Source: Mycobacterium sp. ITM-2016-00316 | GTDB lineage: Bacteria; Actinomycetota; Actinomycetes; Mycobacteriales; Mycobacteriaceae | Length of the DNA stretch: 64,000 bases | Assembly (NCBI RefSeq): GCF_002968335.2 | Contig: NZ_CP134398.1 | Span: 3,348,001-3,412,000, forward strand | Direction of reading: 5' to 3' | Shown here: in pieces, positions 27,103-36,245 of the stretch | Numbering within the stretch: the first letter of the stretch is position 1 | How the letters are laid out: each line of letters opens with the position of its first letter | The notes under the pieces: model-generated | Databases searched by the model: none | What the model was told of the DNA's origin: nothing | The model's input: the letters and a program-made list of their open reading frames with translations, nothing else | Made by a program: the position numbers and the translations under genes

Positions 27103-27900
27103 TCAGGACCGTCGGGGTGCGATGCTGGTCGGCGGACGGAGTTGCGGTGGCGTGGTCAACAGATCATGTGCGGCCAAGTCAGCCCCGGGGGCGCGGTCGT
27201 AGGCGGCAACAATGGCGGCGGCGTGCGCACCGACCGTCACACCGTGGGCGCGAGCCAGGCGATTGAGTGTCAGCCGCCCCTCGTCGATGGTGCCGCCGAG
27301 GGCCTCGGCGACGATGCCGATCGCCGAAGCGATGGTGGCACTACCCTGCAGCACCGACGAGATCAGGTGTTCGGTGGTGCCCCGGCGGATGTCGGGCTGC
27401 GGGGCGATGGACAAGGCGAGGGCCGCGAGGTTGGCCAACGTCTGGCCCAGGTCATTGGGGCGGGCGGTACCCCAGGGATCGTCGGTGTGCACCACCAGCG
27501 CCCCCATGCGCGCACCCAGCGCCGTCACCGGAAAGGCCCGCATCCCGCGCATACCGGCCCGCAGCGCCTCCTGCCGATAATCCGGCCAACGCGTATCGCG
27601 CGATTGAGACAGGTCCGGAATCATCGTCACCGCGCCGTCGCGTGCGCTCTCGTAGGCCGGGCCCGTGGCCACGAAAGCGAGATCGGTGTCCGTGGGTTCC
27701 CGCAGCGCCTCGGCGACCACGCTGATCTCCGCGTCTCCCTCACCGTCGCCGTCATCGAGCAGCCCCACCACCGCCGAGAATGCCATGTACCCGCGGCATG
27801 CGTCGAAGGCGATGGTGCTCAGCACCGTGGGCAGATCGAAATCGGTCGTCAACATGGCGGTCAACTCGGTGATCGCCAGCCGATTGCGCGCTGCAGTCAT
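27103..27900 (-). CDS. GAF-domain protein with degenerate ANTAR-like tail
   Basis: About 265 aa from the ATG at 27900, which has GGGAGG ten bases upstream; an ATG at 27933, coupled to the previous stop as TGACATG, is an alternative. A GAF domain (about 10-150) with WPDYRQEALRAGMRGMRAFPV is followed by TEHLISSVLQGSATIASAIGI in the ANTAR position, but the usual AKG-I-L-M core is lost. It may bind a different RNA or none. Confidence 0.8.
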   Translation of the reverse strand: MTAARNRLAITELTAMLTTDFDLPTVLSTIAFDACRGYMAFSAVVGLLDDGDGEGDAEISVVAEALREPTDTDLAFVATGPAYESARDGAVTMIPDLSQSRDTRWPDYRQEALRAGMRGMRAFPVTALGARMGALVVHTDDPWGTARPNDLGQTLANLAALALSIAPQPDIRRGTTEHLISSVLQGSATIASAIGIVAEALGGTIDEGRLTLNRLARAHGVTVGAHAAAIVAAYDRAPGADLAAHDLLTTPPQLRPPTSIAPRRS

Positions 27901-27934
27901 GTCTTTGGGTCCTCCCGGCTCCATCGCGGCCATG

Positions 27935-28765
27935 TCAGCGCCCCGAGCCTTTGCCGGCATCGTCGTCGAGATCGCGGAACGACAGCCTCCGGCTCACGAC
28001 ATCGGCGGCGACTGCGACCACCGATCTTTTCTCGGCATAGGCGTGTGCACGCAATCGCGTCATTCCGTCCTGCGTGGATACTCTCAACTGGACCGCCACC
28101 ATGCCGGCGGCGATGTGCACCTGCCCACGGGTGAACCGGTCATCCAGATGGGTCGATGATCCGTCATGCAAACCGACCGCCTCGATCGCTGCCTGAGTAC
28201 CGCCACTGCGCTGCACCTGGCTCTGCCAGTTTGATCCCAGCCGGTCACCGAGGGCGGTGGTGCAGGTTCGCGCGGACTCCAGTTCCGATGGCGCCAACGC
28301 GCCGGGGGTGCGGCGATACAACTCCAGCACCCCCACAGGGCGTCGGGCACCGGCGACGGGAAATGCGAACACCGCGGCCACGCCGAGGGGCACCACCTCG
28401 GCGGTGAACATGGGCCAACGCCGGGCAAACTCCGAATCCTCGGTCGACGGCCACAACTCGTCGCGATCCTGCGTGTACGCCTGCAGGCAGGGGCCCTCCC
28501 CCACGGTGAATTGCAGCTCGTCGATCTGCTGTGCCAGCGCGTCGGTGGCGTGCACCAATTCGCGCACATCACCCGTCAGCACGGCCACTGCGGCGCCGTC
28601 GACACCGGTCAACCGCGCGGCGGTGTCACAGATGGTGCCCAACCCGACGAACAGCGACTCACCGTCGATGTGGAACAGATTCGACGCGGCATCGTCCGTC
28701 CCGCGGCCGGTGATCGCGCTCGATCCATCCGGCTGCGCCGGATTGCGCGATGGGTCGCCTTCCAC
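27935..28765 (-). CDS. GAF-ANTAR domain regulator
   Basis: 276 aa. The GAF domain has VGEGPCLQAYTQDRDELWPS and VPLGVAAVFAFPV; the C-terminal region DRFTRGQVHIAAGMVAVQLR continuing to RLRAHAYAEKRSVVAVAADVV is ANTAR-like. It begins the run of three and its 3' end overlaps or abuts the next gene, so the two are probably translated together. Confidence 0.85.
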   Translation of the reverse strand: MEGDPSRNPAQPDGSSAITGRGTDDAASNLFHIDGESLFVGLGTICDTAARLTGVDGAAVAVLTGDVRELVHATDALAQQIDELQFTVGEGPCLQAYTQDRDELWPSTEDSEFARRWPMFTAEVVPLGVAAVFAFPVAGARRPVGVLELYRRTPGALAPSELESARTCTTALGDRLGSNWQSQVQRSGGTQAAIEAVGLHDGSSTHLDDRFTRGQVHIAAGMVAVQLRVSTQDGMTRLRAHAYAEKRSVVAVAADVVSRRLSFRDLDDDAGKGSGR

Positions 28766-28897
28766 CTCTTCACCTCTTCAGCCGGGTCCGTCGTGACATC
28801 CACTATCGTCGCGTCACCGCAGAATAACCACCACCCTCGCACGCGGTATCCCCGCCGGCGGCGGCTCGCATCAGGTGCCGACCGTCAACGGGGTTGC
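28766..28897. other. Intergenic gap with a small hairpin at the decarboxylase stop
   Basis: GGTTGC-TCAG-GCAACC forms a six-base-pair stem at 28890-28905, overlapping the decarboxylase stop codon. It has no T-run, so a terminator role is uncertain. Nothing else recognised. Confidence 0.35.
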
Positions 28898-30364
28898 TCA
28901 GGCAACCACCTTGATCTGCTCCATCGTCGGATCGGCCGGGTCGGGCAGATTCATCCCGGCCTGCACCCCACTCCGGAGGTAGTCCAGCACGGCGTCGTTG
29001 AGCCGCTCCCCGGGAACCACCGCCGGAATACCGGGTGGGTACGGCGTGATCTGCTCGGCGGCGATCCGCCCGCATGCGTTCCGCAGCGGCACCATCTCGG
29101 TATTGCCGAAAAAGGCGTCCCTGGGCAAGATTTCGGTGACGAGCTCCAAGTCGCCAGGTGCAGGCAGTCTGATCTCGGCGGGCGGGTCAAAGGTGTCGGC
29201 TGCAGTTCGCCAGGCGCGCATGGCCTCGATCAACCGGTCCGTGGTGGCGCCGTCGTCGGCCATCGACAGGGTGGCCAGGATGCGCCGGTGATCGCTCATC
29301 CCGACGTCGAGATGGCAGTGTTCGCGCAGCCAGTCGGCGGCCTGATAGCCCGACGTACCCGTCTCGGACACATCCATCAGCACCTGCAGACGGTCCAGAT
29401 CATGCGATGCCTGCTCGCCGAGTAGCTCGTCCTCAAGGACGCCGAGATCGCTGATCTCCGCCAGCCGCGACCGGGTCCGCTCCGCGAGCTGCAGCGCTCG
29501 TCCGAGCAGTTGGCCACCGCGCTGCACCATCTGGCGCCGCCACCCGTCCAGCGCGGCGTACACCATCACGTTTGGACTGGTGGTCATGAGCAGGTCGGCG
29601 CACGCCGAAAGCCGGTCTCGATCGATCAGGTCGCCCTGAACATGAAACACCGAACCCTGCTCGAATCCGGCGCCCATCTTGTGCACGCTCACCACGCAGA
29701 CATCGGCACCGGCGTCCATCGCCCAGGTGGGGAGGTTCTCGTGAAACGGCAGATGCGCTCCCCACGCTTCGTCGACGATCAGGGGCTTGCCCTTTTCGTG
29801 GCACACCTGCGCGATACCGGAAAGATCCGCGCAAGTGCCATAGGGGCTGGGACTGACGATGAGCGCGCCGGCCGCATCCGGGTGGCGTTCCCAGGCGTCA
29901 CGGACCTGCTGCGGCGAGGGCGGATGGGAAATGTGGTGCCGCGCATCCCACTGCGGGGTGATCCAGTTGGGCTGCACGCCGGAGAAGATCAGCCCGGCCA
30001 CCACCGACTTGTGGCTGTCCCTGGTGACGAGCAATTCTCCGTTCCCCCCGCCGGCCACCGCCATCATGGCGGCCTTGACCGACAGCGAACTGCCGCAGGT
30101 CGAGAAGAACGCGTACTCCGCGCCGACGGCGTCGGCCATCAACGCCTCCGCGCGGGACAAGTAGCCATTGCTGGAGCGACGATCATCCAGCCCGTTGGAG
30201 GCCAACAGGTCGTTTCGGAACGGTTGATCGCCCAGCACCTCGATCACCCGCGCGTCTGCACCTCGTCCCTGTCGATGCCCCGGCGGTGTGAAGCCGTAAC
30301 GGTCGGCACGCCGGTACGCGGTAATCGCGTCCAGCATCGGCGTTTCGGTCTGGTCCACTGTCAT
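28898..30364 (-). CDS. Orn/Lys/Arg decarboxylase family PLP enzyme
   Basis: 488 aa. Fold-type I PLP decarboxylase of the bacterial short form (no wing domain): FTPPGHRQGRG at the start, GSSLSVKAAMMA cofactor loop, VDEAWGAHLPFH, and the PLP lysine in VSVHKMGAGFEQGS. Members decarboxylate arginine, lysine or ornithine to polyamine precursors. The specific substrate cannot be read. GGAGGAG lies directly against the ATG at 30364, so the GTG two codons later (30358) may be the real start. Confidence 0.9.
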   Translation of the reverse strand: MTVDQTETPMLDAITAYRRADRYGFTPPGHRQGRGADARVIEVLGDQPFRNDLLASNGLDDRRSSNGYLSRAEALMADAVGAEYAFFSTCGSSLSVKAAMMAVAGGGNGELLVTRDSHKSVVAGLIFSGVQPNWITPQWDARHHISHPPSPQQVRDAWERHPDAAGALIVSPSPYGTCADLSGIAQVCHEKGKPLIVDEAWGAHLPFHENLPTWAMDAGADVCVVSVHKMGAGFEQGSVFHVQGDLIDRDRLSACADLLMTTSPNVMVYAALDGWRRQMVQRGGQLLGRALQLAERTRSRLAEISDLGVLEDELLGEQASHDLDRLQVLMDVSETGTSGYQAADWLREHCHLDVGMSDHRRILATLSMADDGATTDRLIEAMRAWRTAADTFDPPAEIRLPAPGDLELVTEILPRDAFFGNTEMVPLRNACGRIAAEQITPYPPGIPAVVPGERLNDAVLDYLRSGVQAGMNLPDPADPTMEQIKVVA

Positions 30365-30432
30365 CTCCTCCCCGGGTCGTCACCGGTAGTCGTTGAAGGA
30401 GTACACCGGCGGCCAGATCCTGAAACCCCGCG

Positions 30433-32199
30433 TCAGAGGTCGATCACGACGGCGTCGGAGGGCTGTGCGCAGCAGACCAGAATGTTACCCGCGGCCGGCG
30501 CTTCCAGAGGCTCCGGGTCGTAGCGGACGGTGCCCGAGAGCAGCGGGGTCTCACAGTTGTGGCACACCCCGGTGCGGCAGGACCAGCGGGTCGGGACGTC
30601 ACAGGTTTCGGCGAATTCCAGCAAGCTCAGGCTGGGCGGCCCCCACGGTGCCGAGAGCCCACTGCGGGCGAAGTGCACCTGCGGTCCGGGTCCGGGCGGG
30701 CCCGCGGGCAGGTGCGGGGGAATCGACGTGGCAGCGATTCCGGGCGTGAGGGCGGCGCCCGCACCGAAGACCTCGGAGTGCACCCGCGAGGGGTCCAGCC
30801 CATAGGCCTGCACACCGGCACCAAGCTCGTTCATGAACGCCGAGGGCCCGCACAGATAGGCGTCTGCGTCGCGCGGCAGACCAAGTCTCCCAATCGCTTC
30901 GCGTGACAACCGGCCGGGGTCGGTGAATTCGACGCCCTGTCTGTCGGTTGGTGTCGGACGGCTGTAGAAGATACGAGCGTGGCTGCCGGATAGTTGTTCC
31001 AGCAGGTCGCGGCTTTCCTGCGCGAACGGGTGTTCCTCGCTGCTGCGGGCAGCGTGCAGCCACCAGAGCGGACGGCCCGAGTGCGTCGCCGCGAGCCAGT
31101 GCAGCATCGAGAGCACGGGGGTGACGCCCACTCCGGCGGATAGCAGGACCAGTGGCGCGGCGCTGTCGGCGAGGAAGAAGGTGCCCCGCGGTGCGGCGAC
31201 GTCCAGGAGATCACCGGACTGCACGTGACTGTGTATGTGTCCACTGGCCGAGCCGTGAGGTTCGCGTTTCACACTGATCCGGTAGTCCGTGGCCCCCGGC
31301 AGGTTGGACAGTGAGTAGTTGCGGATCAGTGGCGCACCATCCGGTTCGGGACTCAGCCGCAACGTGATCGATTGTCCAGGAAGCCATGTCGGAAGTGGCG
31401 TACCGTCCGGGTCGCTCAGCGAGAGTGAGCGCACAGTGCGGCTTTCGTCGTGGACAGCGCTGACCCGCAGGGCACGGAACCCCGTCCACGCCGGCGGCGG
31501 GCTGGTAACGCCGGTCAACCCGGCGTTGCCCGCGGATCCCGCCGAATTCTGTTCGGCCAAGCTCTGCAGGGACGTTCGCCAGCCGGGACTGAGCGCAGGA
31601 ATGCGCAGTGCGCGCCGCAGGGCGTCGCGGGGATGGCCGGGCAAGTAGAGCAGTGCGTCGATCTCGGCGACCGACACCCGCTCGGGTCCGGAGCTGATCT
31701 TGACGATGTCCTGACCGGCTTCGACTTCACCTTCGGTGATCACCCGGCAGTAGAAGCCGGGACGCCCGTGCGAGACCAGCAGGGCCGCCATCCGCGGTTC
31801 GCCGATGCGCATGCCCGCGCGGTAGCAGGTGACCCGCGGCTGGGTGACCTCGAACACCGCCCCTCCGATGCGATACCGGTCTCCGATGCACACCTCGTCG
31901 TCGGGCAGCCCGTCGACGGTGAGGTTCTCCCCCAGTAGCCCCGGCACCATGTCGTCACGGCCGAACACCTTGGCCCAGTGCCGGTAGGAGTCGAGCTGGT
32001 AGACCAGGACGGCCCGGTTCTCTCCGCCGTGGCCACCCAGATCACCTTGGCCGTCGCCGTCGACGTTGAGCCGGCGCGCCATCCGCGGCCCGGTCACCGG
32101 ATGCTTCCAGGCACCGGTGAAGACACGGCGCTGATTCCACTCGACAACCCTTGGCATACCGACGTTCACCGATATCAGAGTCGCCACAACGCCGCCCAC
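30433..32199 (-). CDS. Fusion: MOSC domain, ferredoxin reductase and [2Fe-2S] ferredoxin
   Basis: 588 aa. Residues 1-170 are a MOSC domain (LNVDGDGQGDLGGHGG, then TQPRVTCYRAGMRIGEPRMA with its conserved Cys), a fold that handles molybdenum cofactor or sulfur; 170-215 is the YiiM-type 3-alpha segment. Then comes a flavin reductase module (RNYSLSNLPGA for flavin, LLSAGVGVTPVLSML and YLCGPSAFMNELG for NAD(P)H), and a plant-type ferredoxin with CDVPTRWSCRTGVCHNCETP and a last Cys in ILVCCAQP. It resembles YiiM/YcbX-type reductases, which reduce N-hydroxylated compounds using Moco; that activity is inferred. GTG start. Confidence 0.88.
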   Translation of the reverse strand: MGGVVATLISVNVGMPRVVEWNQRRVFTGAWKHPVTGPRMARRLNVDGDGQGDLGGHGGENRAVLVYQLDSYRHWAKVFGRDDMVPGLLGENLTVDGLPDDEVCIGDRYRIGGAVFEVTQPRVTCYRAGMRIGEPRMAALLVSHGRPGFYCRVITEGEVEAGQDIVKISSGPERVSVAEIDALLYLPGHPRDALRRALRIPALSPGWRTSLQSLAEQNSAGSAGNAGLTGVTSPPPAWTGFRALRVSAVHDESRTVRSLSLSDPDGTPLPTWLPGQSITLRLSPEPDGAPLIRNYSLSNLPGATDYRISVKREPHGSASGHIHSHVQSGDLLDVAAPRGTFFLADSAAPLVLLSAGVGVTPVLSMLHWLAATHSGRPLWWLHAARSSEEHPFAQESRDLLEQLSGSHARIFYSRPTPTDRQGVEFTDPGRLSREAIGRLGLPRDADAYLCGPSAFMNELGAGVQAYGLDPSRVHSEVFGAGAALTPGIAATSIPPHLPAGPPGPGPQVHFARSGLSAPWGPPSLSLLEFAETCDVPTRWSCRTGVCHNCETPLLSGTVRYDPEPLEAPAAGNILVCCAQPSDAVVIDL

Positions 32200-32239
32200 G
32201 GCTCGAAGTTACTCCTTGCCGATAGAGGTGGGCGGGCAA

Positions 32240-33751
32240 TCAGGAACAGGCCGATGCCGCCGGCACGTCGCGCTCACGCCGAAACAGCACCAGCACCATG
32301 ACGATCGCCGCCGCGGGTATCACCGTCATGATCAGATTGAGTGCATCTGCCGCGTCGAGCATGCCCGAGGTCGCCTCGGAAATCACCCAGGCCGTGCGCT
32401 CCGGATCGAGTGCGGTATCACCGGGCGCGGCGAGGATATCGCCGGCCTGCCGGGCACTGATACCCGAACCTGCCAGCTTCGGTTCGGTGTCGCGCAGGAA
32501 CAGGATGATGCCGAACATTGAGAACAGCGCGGACCCAAGGCCATAGAAGGTTCCGCCCACCGACGCCTTGACTGCCGACACCACACCACCGAGATTGGCC
32601 GGCGCGCTGGACATCATCACCGTGGCCTGCGGTGTCTGCACGATCGCACCGCCAATGGTCGTCAGCGCGATCACGGCCCCGACCACAATGATCGGGGTGT
32701 CCGTGCCGAAGGACAATCGCACCAGCAGGCTCACCACCAAGACGGCAAGTCCCGCCACGACCACAGCGCAGTTGCCCAAGCGTGCCGCGGCCCGGCCGGC
32801 ACCGAGAGCAGCCAGTGCCGACAACAGCGTGGCCGGGATGAGGAGTAGCGCGAATGCCCACGTCGACTGGCCGCGAATGAGGATCAGGTAGAAGGTGACC
32901 ATGATCATCGATCCGCCCTGCACCAGGTTGTTGGCGGCGCCCGCGGCCACCACCGCGTTGAAGCGCAGCGAGCGGAAGATGCGCATATCGAGCGCCGGAG
33001 CCCCACAGCGCAACTCCCACCAGACGAACGCGGCGGCGGCGAGCACCCCCGTCACGATCGGCACCACCGCCCCGGCATCCAGTCCGGTCTGCAGCACGGA
33101 GATGCCGTAGGTCAGGCTGATGAGCGCGGCAGCCACCAGCAGCAGGCCGGGGATATCGGTGTTGCGGGGCGACCTCCGCGTCTCCGGGACATACCGCAGG
33201 GTGATCAGCACAACGACGATGGCGAGGACGGGTGTGACGAGAAAGCCACTGCGCCAACCGATACGCTCCGCCAGCAGACTGCCCACCGTCGCCGGCAGGA
33301 CACCGAAGGCGTAGACCGCGGCGAGATACTGCGCAATCGCGCCGGCGCGACGGCCGGGCGGGAAGACGGCGTTCATGATGGCCAGCGACAGACCGGTCAG
33401 GAACGCGAACGCCACGCCGATGCCGGCTCTGGCGATCATCAGCACCGCGACGTTGGGGGCGGCCGCCCCGATGAACCCGAACACCACCGCGCCATACGCA
33501 CCGGCAACGAACATCCGCTTCATGCCGTATTTGTCACCCAGGACACCCGCACCCAGTACCGAGGCGGCCAGCGTCAGCGTCGCCACAGATGACACGAAAA
33601 TGGTCGTGCCGGGGGAAAATTGCAGGCCATTGCGCACGAGGGAGATGTTGGCCGCCAGGATTCTCAGATCGCCCACCGCGACGGCGCTGCCCAGACTCAT
33701 GGCCACCGTCGTCATGACGGCCGCCATCCCGGTGACCTGCTGCTGTCGCAC
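32240..33751 (-). CDS. MFS multidrug exporter, DHA2 (14-helix) type
   Basis: 503 aa with about 14 hydrophobic helices. Motif A is seen as GVLGDKYGMKRMF between helices 2 and 3, and a motif-C-like segment GVLPATVGSLLAERIGWR follows. DHA2 exporters use the proton gradient to expel drugs or quaternary ammonium compounds, as LfrA and EmrB do. GTG start; an ATG eight codons inside is an alternative. No adjacent TetR gene. Confidence 0.87.
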   Translation of the reverse strand: MRQQQVTGMAAVMTTVAMSLGSAVAVGDLRILAANISLVRNGLQFSPGTTIFVSSVATLTLAASVLGAGVLGDKYGMKRMFVAGAYGAVVFGFIGAAAPNVAVLMIARAGIGVAFAFLTGLSLAIMNAVFPPGRRAGAIAQYLAAVYAFGVLPATVGSLLAERIGWRSGFLVTPVLAIVVVLITLRYVPETRRSPRNTDIPGLLLVAAALISLTYGISVLQTGLDAGAVVPIVTGVLAAAAFVWWELRCGAPALDMRIFRSLRFNAVVAAGAANNLVQGGSMIMVTFYLILIRGQSTWAFALLLIPATLLSALAALGAGRAAARLGNCAVVVAGLAVLVVSLLVRLSFGTDTPIIVVGAVIALTTIGGAIVQTPQATVMMSSAPANLGGVVSAVKASVGGTFYGLGSALFSMFGIILFLRDTEPKLAGSGISARQAGDILAAPGDTALDPERTAWVISEATSGMLDAADALNLIMTVIPAAAIVMVLVLFRRERDVPAASACS

Positions 33752-33849
33752 CAGGCGATGCTAGATCGCGGATCGGCGATCGCCCCGCGGTCGGGAAAAA
33801 ACACTGTGCGCGACTGATCTGGCTCAGCCGAGAGTGGCGGTCGGTCAGC

Positions 33850-34120
33850 TCCAGCGTCGACTGCACCGCCGCCTACCCCGTAACCACCGCAGAACTGGAC
33901 GCTGCGTATCAATCCGGCGAGTCAACCAACAGCCTCTGTCGTCGGTTGGGCATCTCGAAGGTGGCGTGCTGATGCTGCTGACCGATCATCGGTCACCATG
34001 CGTCAGCAGCCCATGGCCCAGGCTGAGGTCGATCAGACGGTCCAGCTCTACCTCACCAACAAGGCCGTCGATCCGCTCAATCGCCGCTGATTTGGGCAGA
34101 GCGGGACTGATGAAACTCGT
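33850..34120 (+). pseudogene. Decayed helix-turn-helix protein gene
   Basis: Pieces of one protein are found in successive frames: TTAELDAAYQSGESTNSLCR and RLGISKVA (33883-33966, stopped by TGA), then VLMLLTDHR (33966-33992), then VTMRQQPMAQAEVDQTVQLY (33992-34051), then SIRSIAADLGRAG (34068-34106). Joined, they read like two HTH units of the kind found at the end of site-specific recombinases. At least three frame changes are needed, so it is dead. The identity is an inference from pattern only. Confidence 0.5.
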
Positions 34121-34156
34121 GCAGCGGCAGAACACTGAGGCCGCGGTCCATGGCAT

Positions 34157-34191
34157 GGGCCTAAGGCACCGGCACGAGGGCCAAAAGCCTC
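34157..34191 (+). promoter_or_regulatory. Pair of DosR-box-like sites
   Basis: GGGCCTAAGGCACC (34157-34170) and GGGCCAAAAGCCTC (34178-34191) each match about 10 of 14 positions of the DosR core GGGACTWWAGTCCC, and their centres are 21 bases apart, two helical turns. TAGTGT at 34216-34221 would be a -10 at the spacing expected for DosR promoters. Read by eye. Confidence 0.35.
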
Positions 34192-34325
34192 TCGACCCTG
34201 TCCTCGGAATCGACGTAGTGTCGCGTCAGGACGAACGGTCGAAGGATTCCCGTGGCAAACCGGCGTTGACTGGACCCGACGGAATCACGGCCATCGACGA
34301 CAACCTGAGGCCACGGCCTCGTCAA

Positions 34326-34347
34326 CCCGACGTCAACTGACGTCGGG
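34326..34347. promoter_or_regulatory. Perfect palindrome CCCGACGTCA-AC-TGACGTCGGG
   Basis: Ten-base arms and a two-base centre, ending 23 bases before the kinase-like start. It has no T-run and lies in the untranslated leader, so it could be an operator or an RNA hairpin that shields the ribosome site AGGAG at 34362. Confidence 0.5.
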
Positions 34348-34370
34348 CGACACGCCGACACAGGAGTTTC

Positions 34371-36245
34371 GTGACGACTACCCAGATCGACGTCGATGCA
34401 ACAGTTCTGCAGTTGAATCGGTTGCGCGATGATGTGGACGAACTCCTTGACAAGTCATCCGCGGTAGAATCGACGTGGTCCGGGTGGCTCGATGCGGTAA
34501 CAGCTCCCCACCGATCGAGCGCACGAAACATGCTGCACTACATCGCAATTCGTCAATGTGATTTGCGTGGCCTGCAAACCCGGCTGTCCGCCTTTGGACT
34601 GTCTTCGTTGGGGCGCAGCGAGGCGAATGTCGAGGCCACACTGCTCCTGGTGAGGTCAGCCATCAGCGCCATGCTCGGCGAGGTATGGCAACAGCCCACC
34701 TTCCCGGGCGTCCGAATGGACCAGGGACCCGAACTGCTCCAGCACCGAACACAGGAGCTGCTGGGGCCCGAGCCGACGGACCGCGCGACCCGCATCATGG
34801 TCACGTTGCCCTCCTCGGCGGCGACCGACCCGACGGTAGTCCACGATCTGGTGGCGCGCGGCATGAACATCGCACGCATCAACTGTGCCCACGACGATGC
34901 CGAGGCGTGGCGCTCCATGGCGCGGTCTGTGCGGCAGGCGGCAGCGGCAACCGGACGAAGCTGCTTGATTGCAATGGATCTCGCCGGACCCAAGCTCCGT
35001 ACCGGACCACTGGAACCCGGACCGCGGATCCTGAAACTGCAGCCGCGAAAGAACACGCTTGGGCAGGTCATCACCCCCGCTTCAGCATGGCTGACGGCGG
35101 CCGAAGACCCCACCGACCCACCAGAAGCCGGGATGATGTCGCTGCCGGTTCCCGGGAAATGGCTCCGCCGCCGCCGGAACGGCGAAGTCCTGCAGCTGCA
35201 CGACACCCGCGGCTCGAAACGCCGACTGACGCTGAGCGCCACCGAGGATGCATCGGGCGGGCTCGTCGCGACCGCGGACAGGACAACCTATCTCGCAACC
35301 GGCACGGTTCTGCACGTCCACGGCATGGACGATTCGACACACCTCGGAGAACTCCCTCAAACCGAACAGAGCCTTCTCCTACACAGGGGCGATATCCTGG
35401 AACTGACCAGGGACTGCTCGCCCGCTCCGGTCGCCATCGATATCGCCCCCCGGATGGGGTGCACCCTGCCGGAGATTTTCGACTGCGCGCAAGTCGGCCA
35501 GAAGGTGCACCTTGACGACGGTCTGATCAACGGCGAAGTGATCGGCGTTGCTGCCGACGCACTGAGCCTGCGCATTGATCACGCCGCGGACGCGGGCTCC
35601 CGACTCCGCGCAGGCAAGGGCGTGAACGTGCCGGGCGCCCAGCTCCCGATCTCGGCCCTCACCGACAAGGACATCGTCGACCTCGAAACGGTGGTCGAGA
35701 TCGCTGACATAGTCGACATGTCATTCGTCAGAGACCCGTCCGATGTGACGCAGTTGTTCGACGAGCTGGAACGCCTCGGTGACGATGCGCTGGGAATCGT
35801 GCTGAAGATCGAGACCCGCCAAGCCTTCGAATACCTCCCGCAGCTACTTCTCACGGTGATGCAGCGCCCGCGCGCCGGGGTGATGATCGCCCGGGGGGAT
35901 CTTGCCGTCGAATGCGGATACGAGCGCCTGGCCGAACTTCAAGAAGAGATCCTGTGGTTGTGCGAGGCAGCGCACTTGCCTGTGATCTGGGCTACCCAAG
36001 TGCTTGACCAACTCGCCAAGACGGGAAATCCCTCGCGCGCGGAGATCAGCGACGCAGCCATGAGCGAGCGCGCCGAGTGCGTGATGCTGAACAAGGGCCG
36101 GTACATCAACGAGGCCGTCGTCGTCTTGGACAACATCCTGCGCCGAATGGTCGACCACCACTACAAGAAGAAGGCCCTCATGCCGTCCCTGCACTCCTGG
36201 CACCCCGATATGCGCCGTGACGAAACCACGACAAAGAGTCCGTGA
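34371..36245 (+). CDS. Pyruvate-kinase-like protein with N-terminal extension
   Basis: 624 aa, longer than usual pyruvate kinase (about 470-500). The first 130 residues are a helical extension without a known domain. The A-domain follows: TRIMVTLPSSAATDPTVVHD, MNIARINCAHD (normally MNFSHG), MDLAGPKLRTG, VDMSFVRDPSD, VLKIET, VMIARGDLAVE (about 503-513) and ATQVLDQLAKTGNPSRAEISD. The usual MLSGETA becomes MLNKGRY, and the C-terminal allosteric domain is missing. It may be a catalytically active but unregulated kinase or a related phosphotransferase. GTG start four bases after AGGAG. Upstream lie DosR-like boxes and a palindrome; the next gene overlaps by four bases. Confidence 0.8.
   Translation: MTTTQIDVDATVLQLNRLRDDVDELLDKSSAVESTWSGWLDAVTAPHRSSARNMLHYIAIRQCDLRGLQTRLSAFGLSSLGRSEANVEATLLLVRSAISAMLGEVWQQPTFPGVRMDQGPELLQHRTQELLGPEPTDRATRIMVTLPSSAATDPTVVHDLVARGMNIARINCAHDDAEAWRSMARSVRQAAAATGRSCLIAMDLAGPKLRTGPLEPGPRILKLQPRKNTLGQVITPASAWLTAAEDPTDPPEAGMMSLPVPGKWLRRRRNGEVLQLHDTRGSKRRLTLSATEDASGGLVATADRTTYLATGTVLHVHGMDDSTHLGELPQTEQSLLLHRGDILELTRDCSPAPVAIDIAPRMGCTLPEIFDCAQVGQKVHLDDGLINGEVIGVAADALSLRIDHAADAGSRLRAGKGVNVPGAQLPISALTDKDIVDLETVVEIADIVDMSFVRDPSDVTQLFDELERLGDDALGIVLKIETRQAFEYLPQLLLTVMQRPRAGVMIARGDLAVECGYERLAELQEEILWLCEAAHLPVIWATQVLDQLAKTGNPSRAEISDAAMSERAECVMLNKGRYINEAVVVLDNILRRMVDHHYKKKALMPSLHSWHPDMRRDETTTKSP

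Noticed and set aside
33834..34340. 168-codon plus frame in the gap before the kinase-like gene
   Set aside because: Only parts of it belong to a protein; the pieces are spread over three frames, so it is part of a pseudogene, not a gene.
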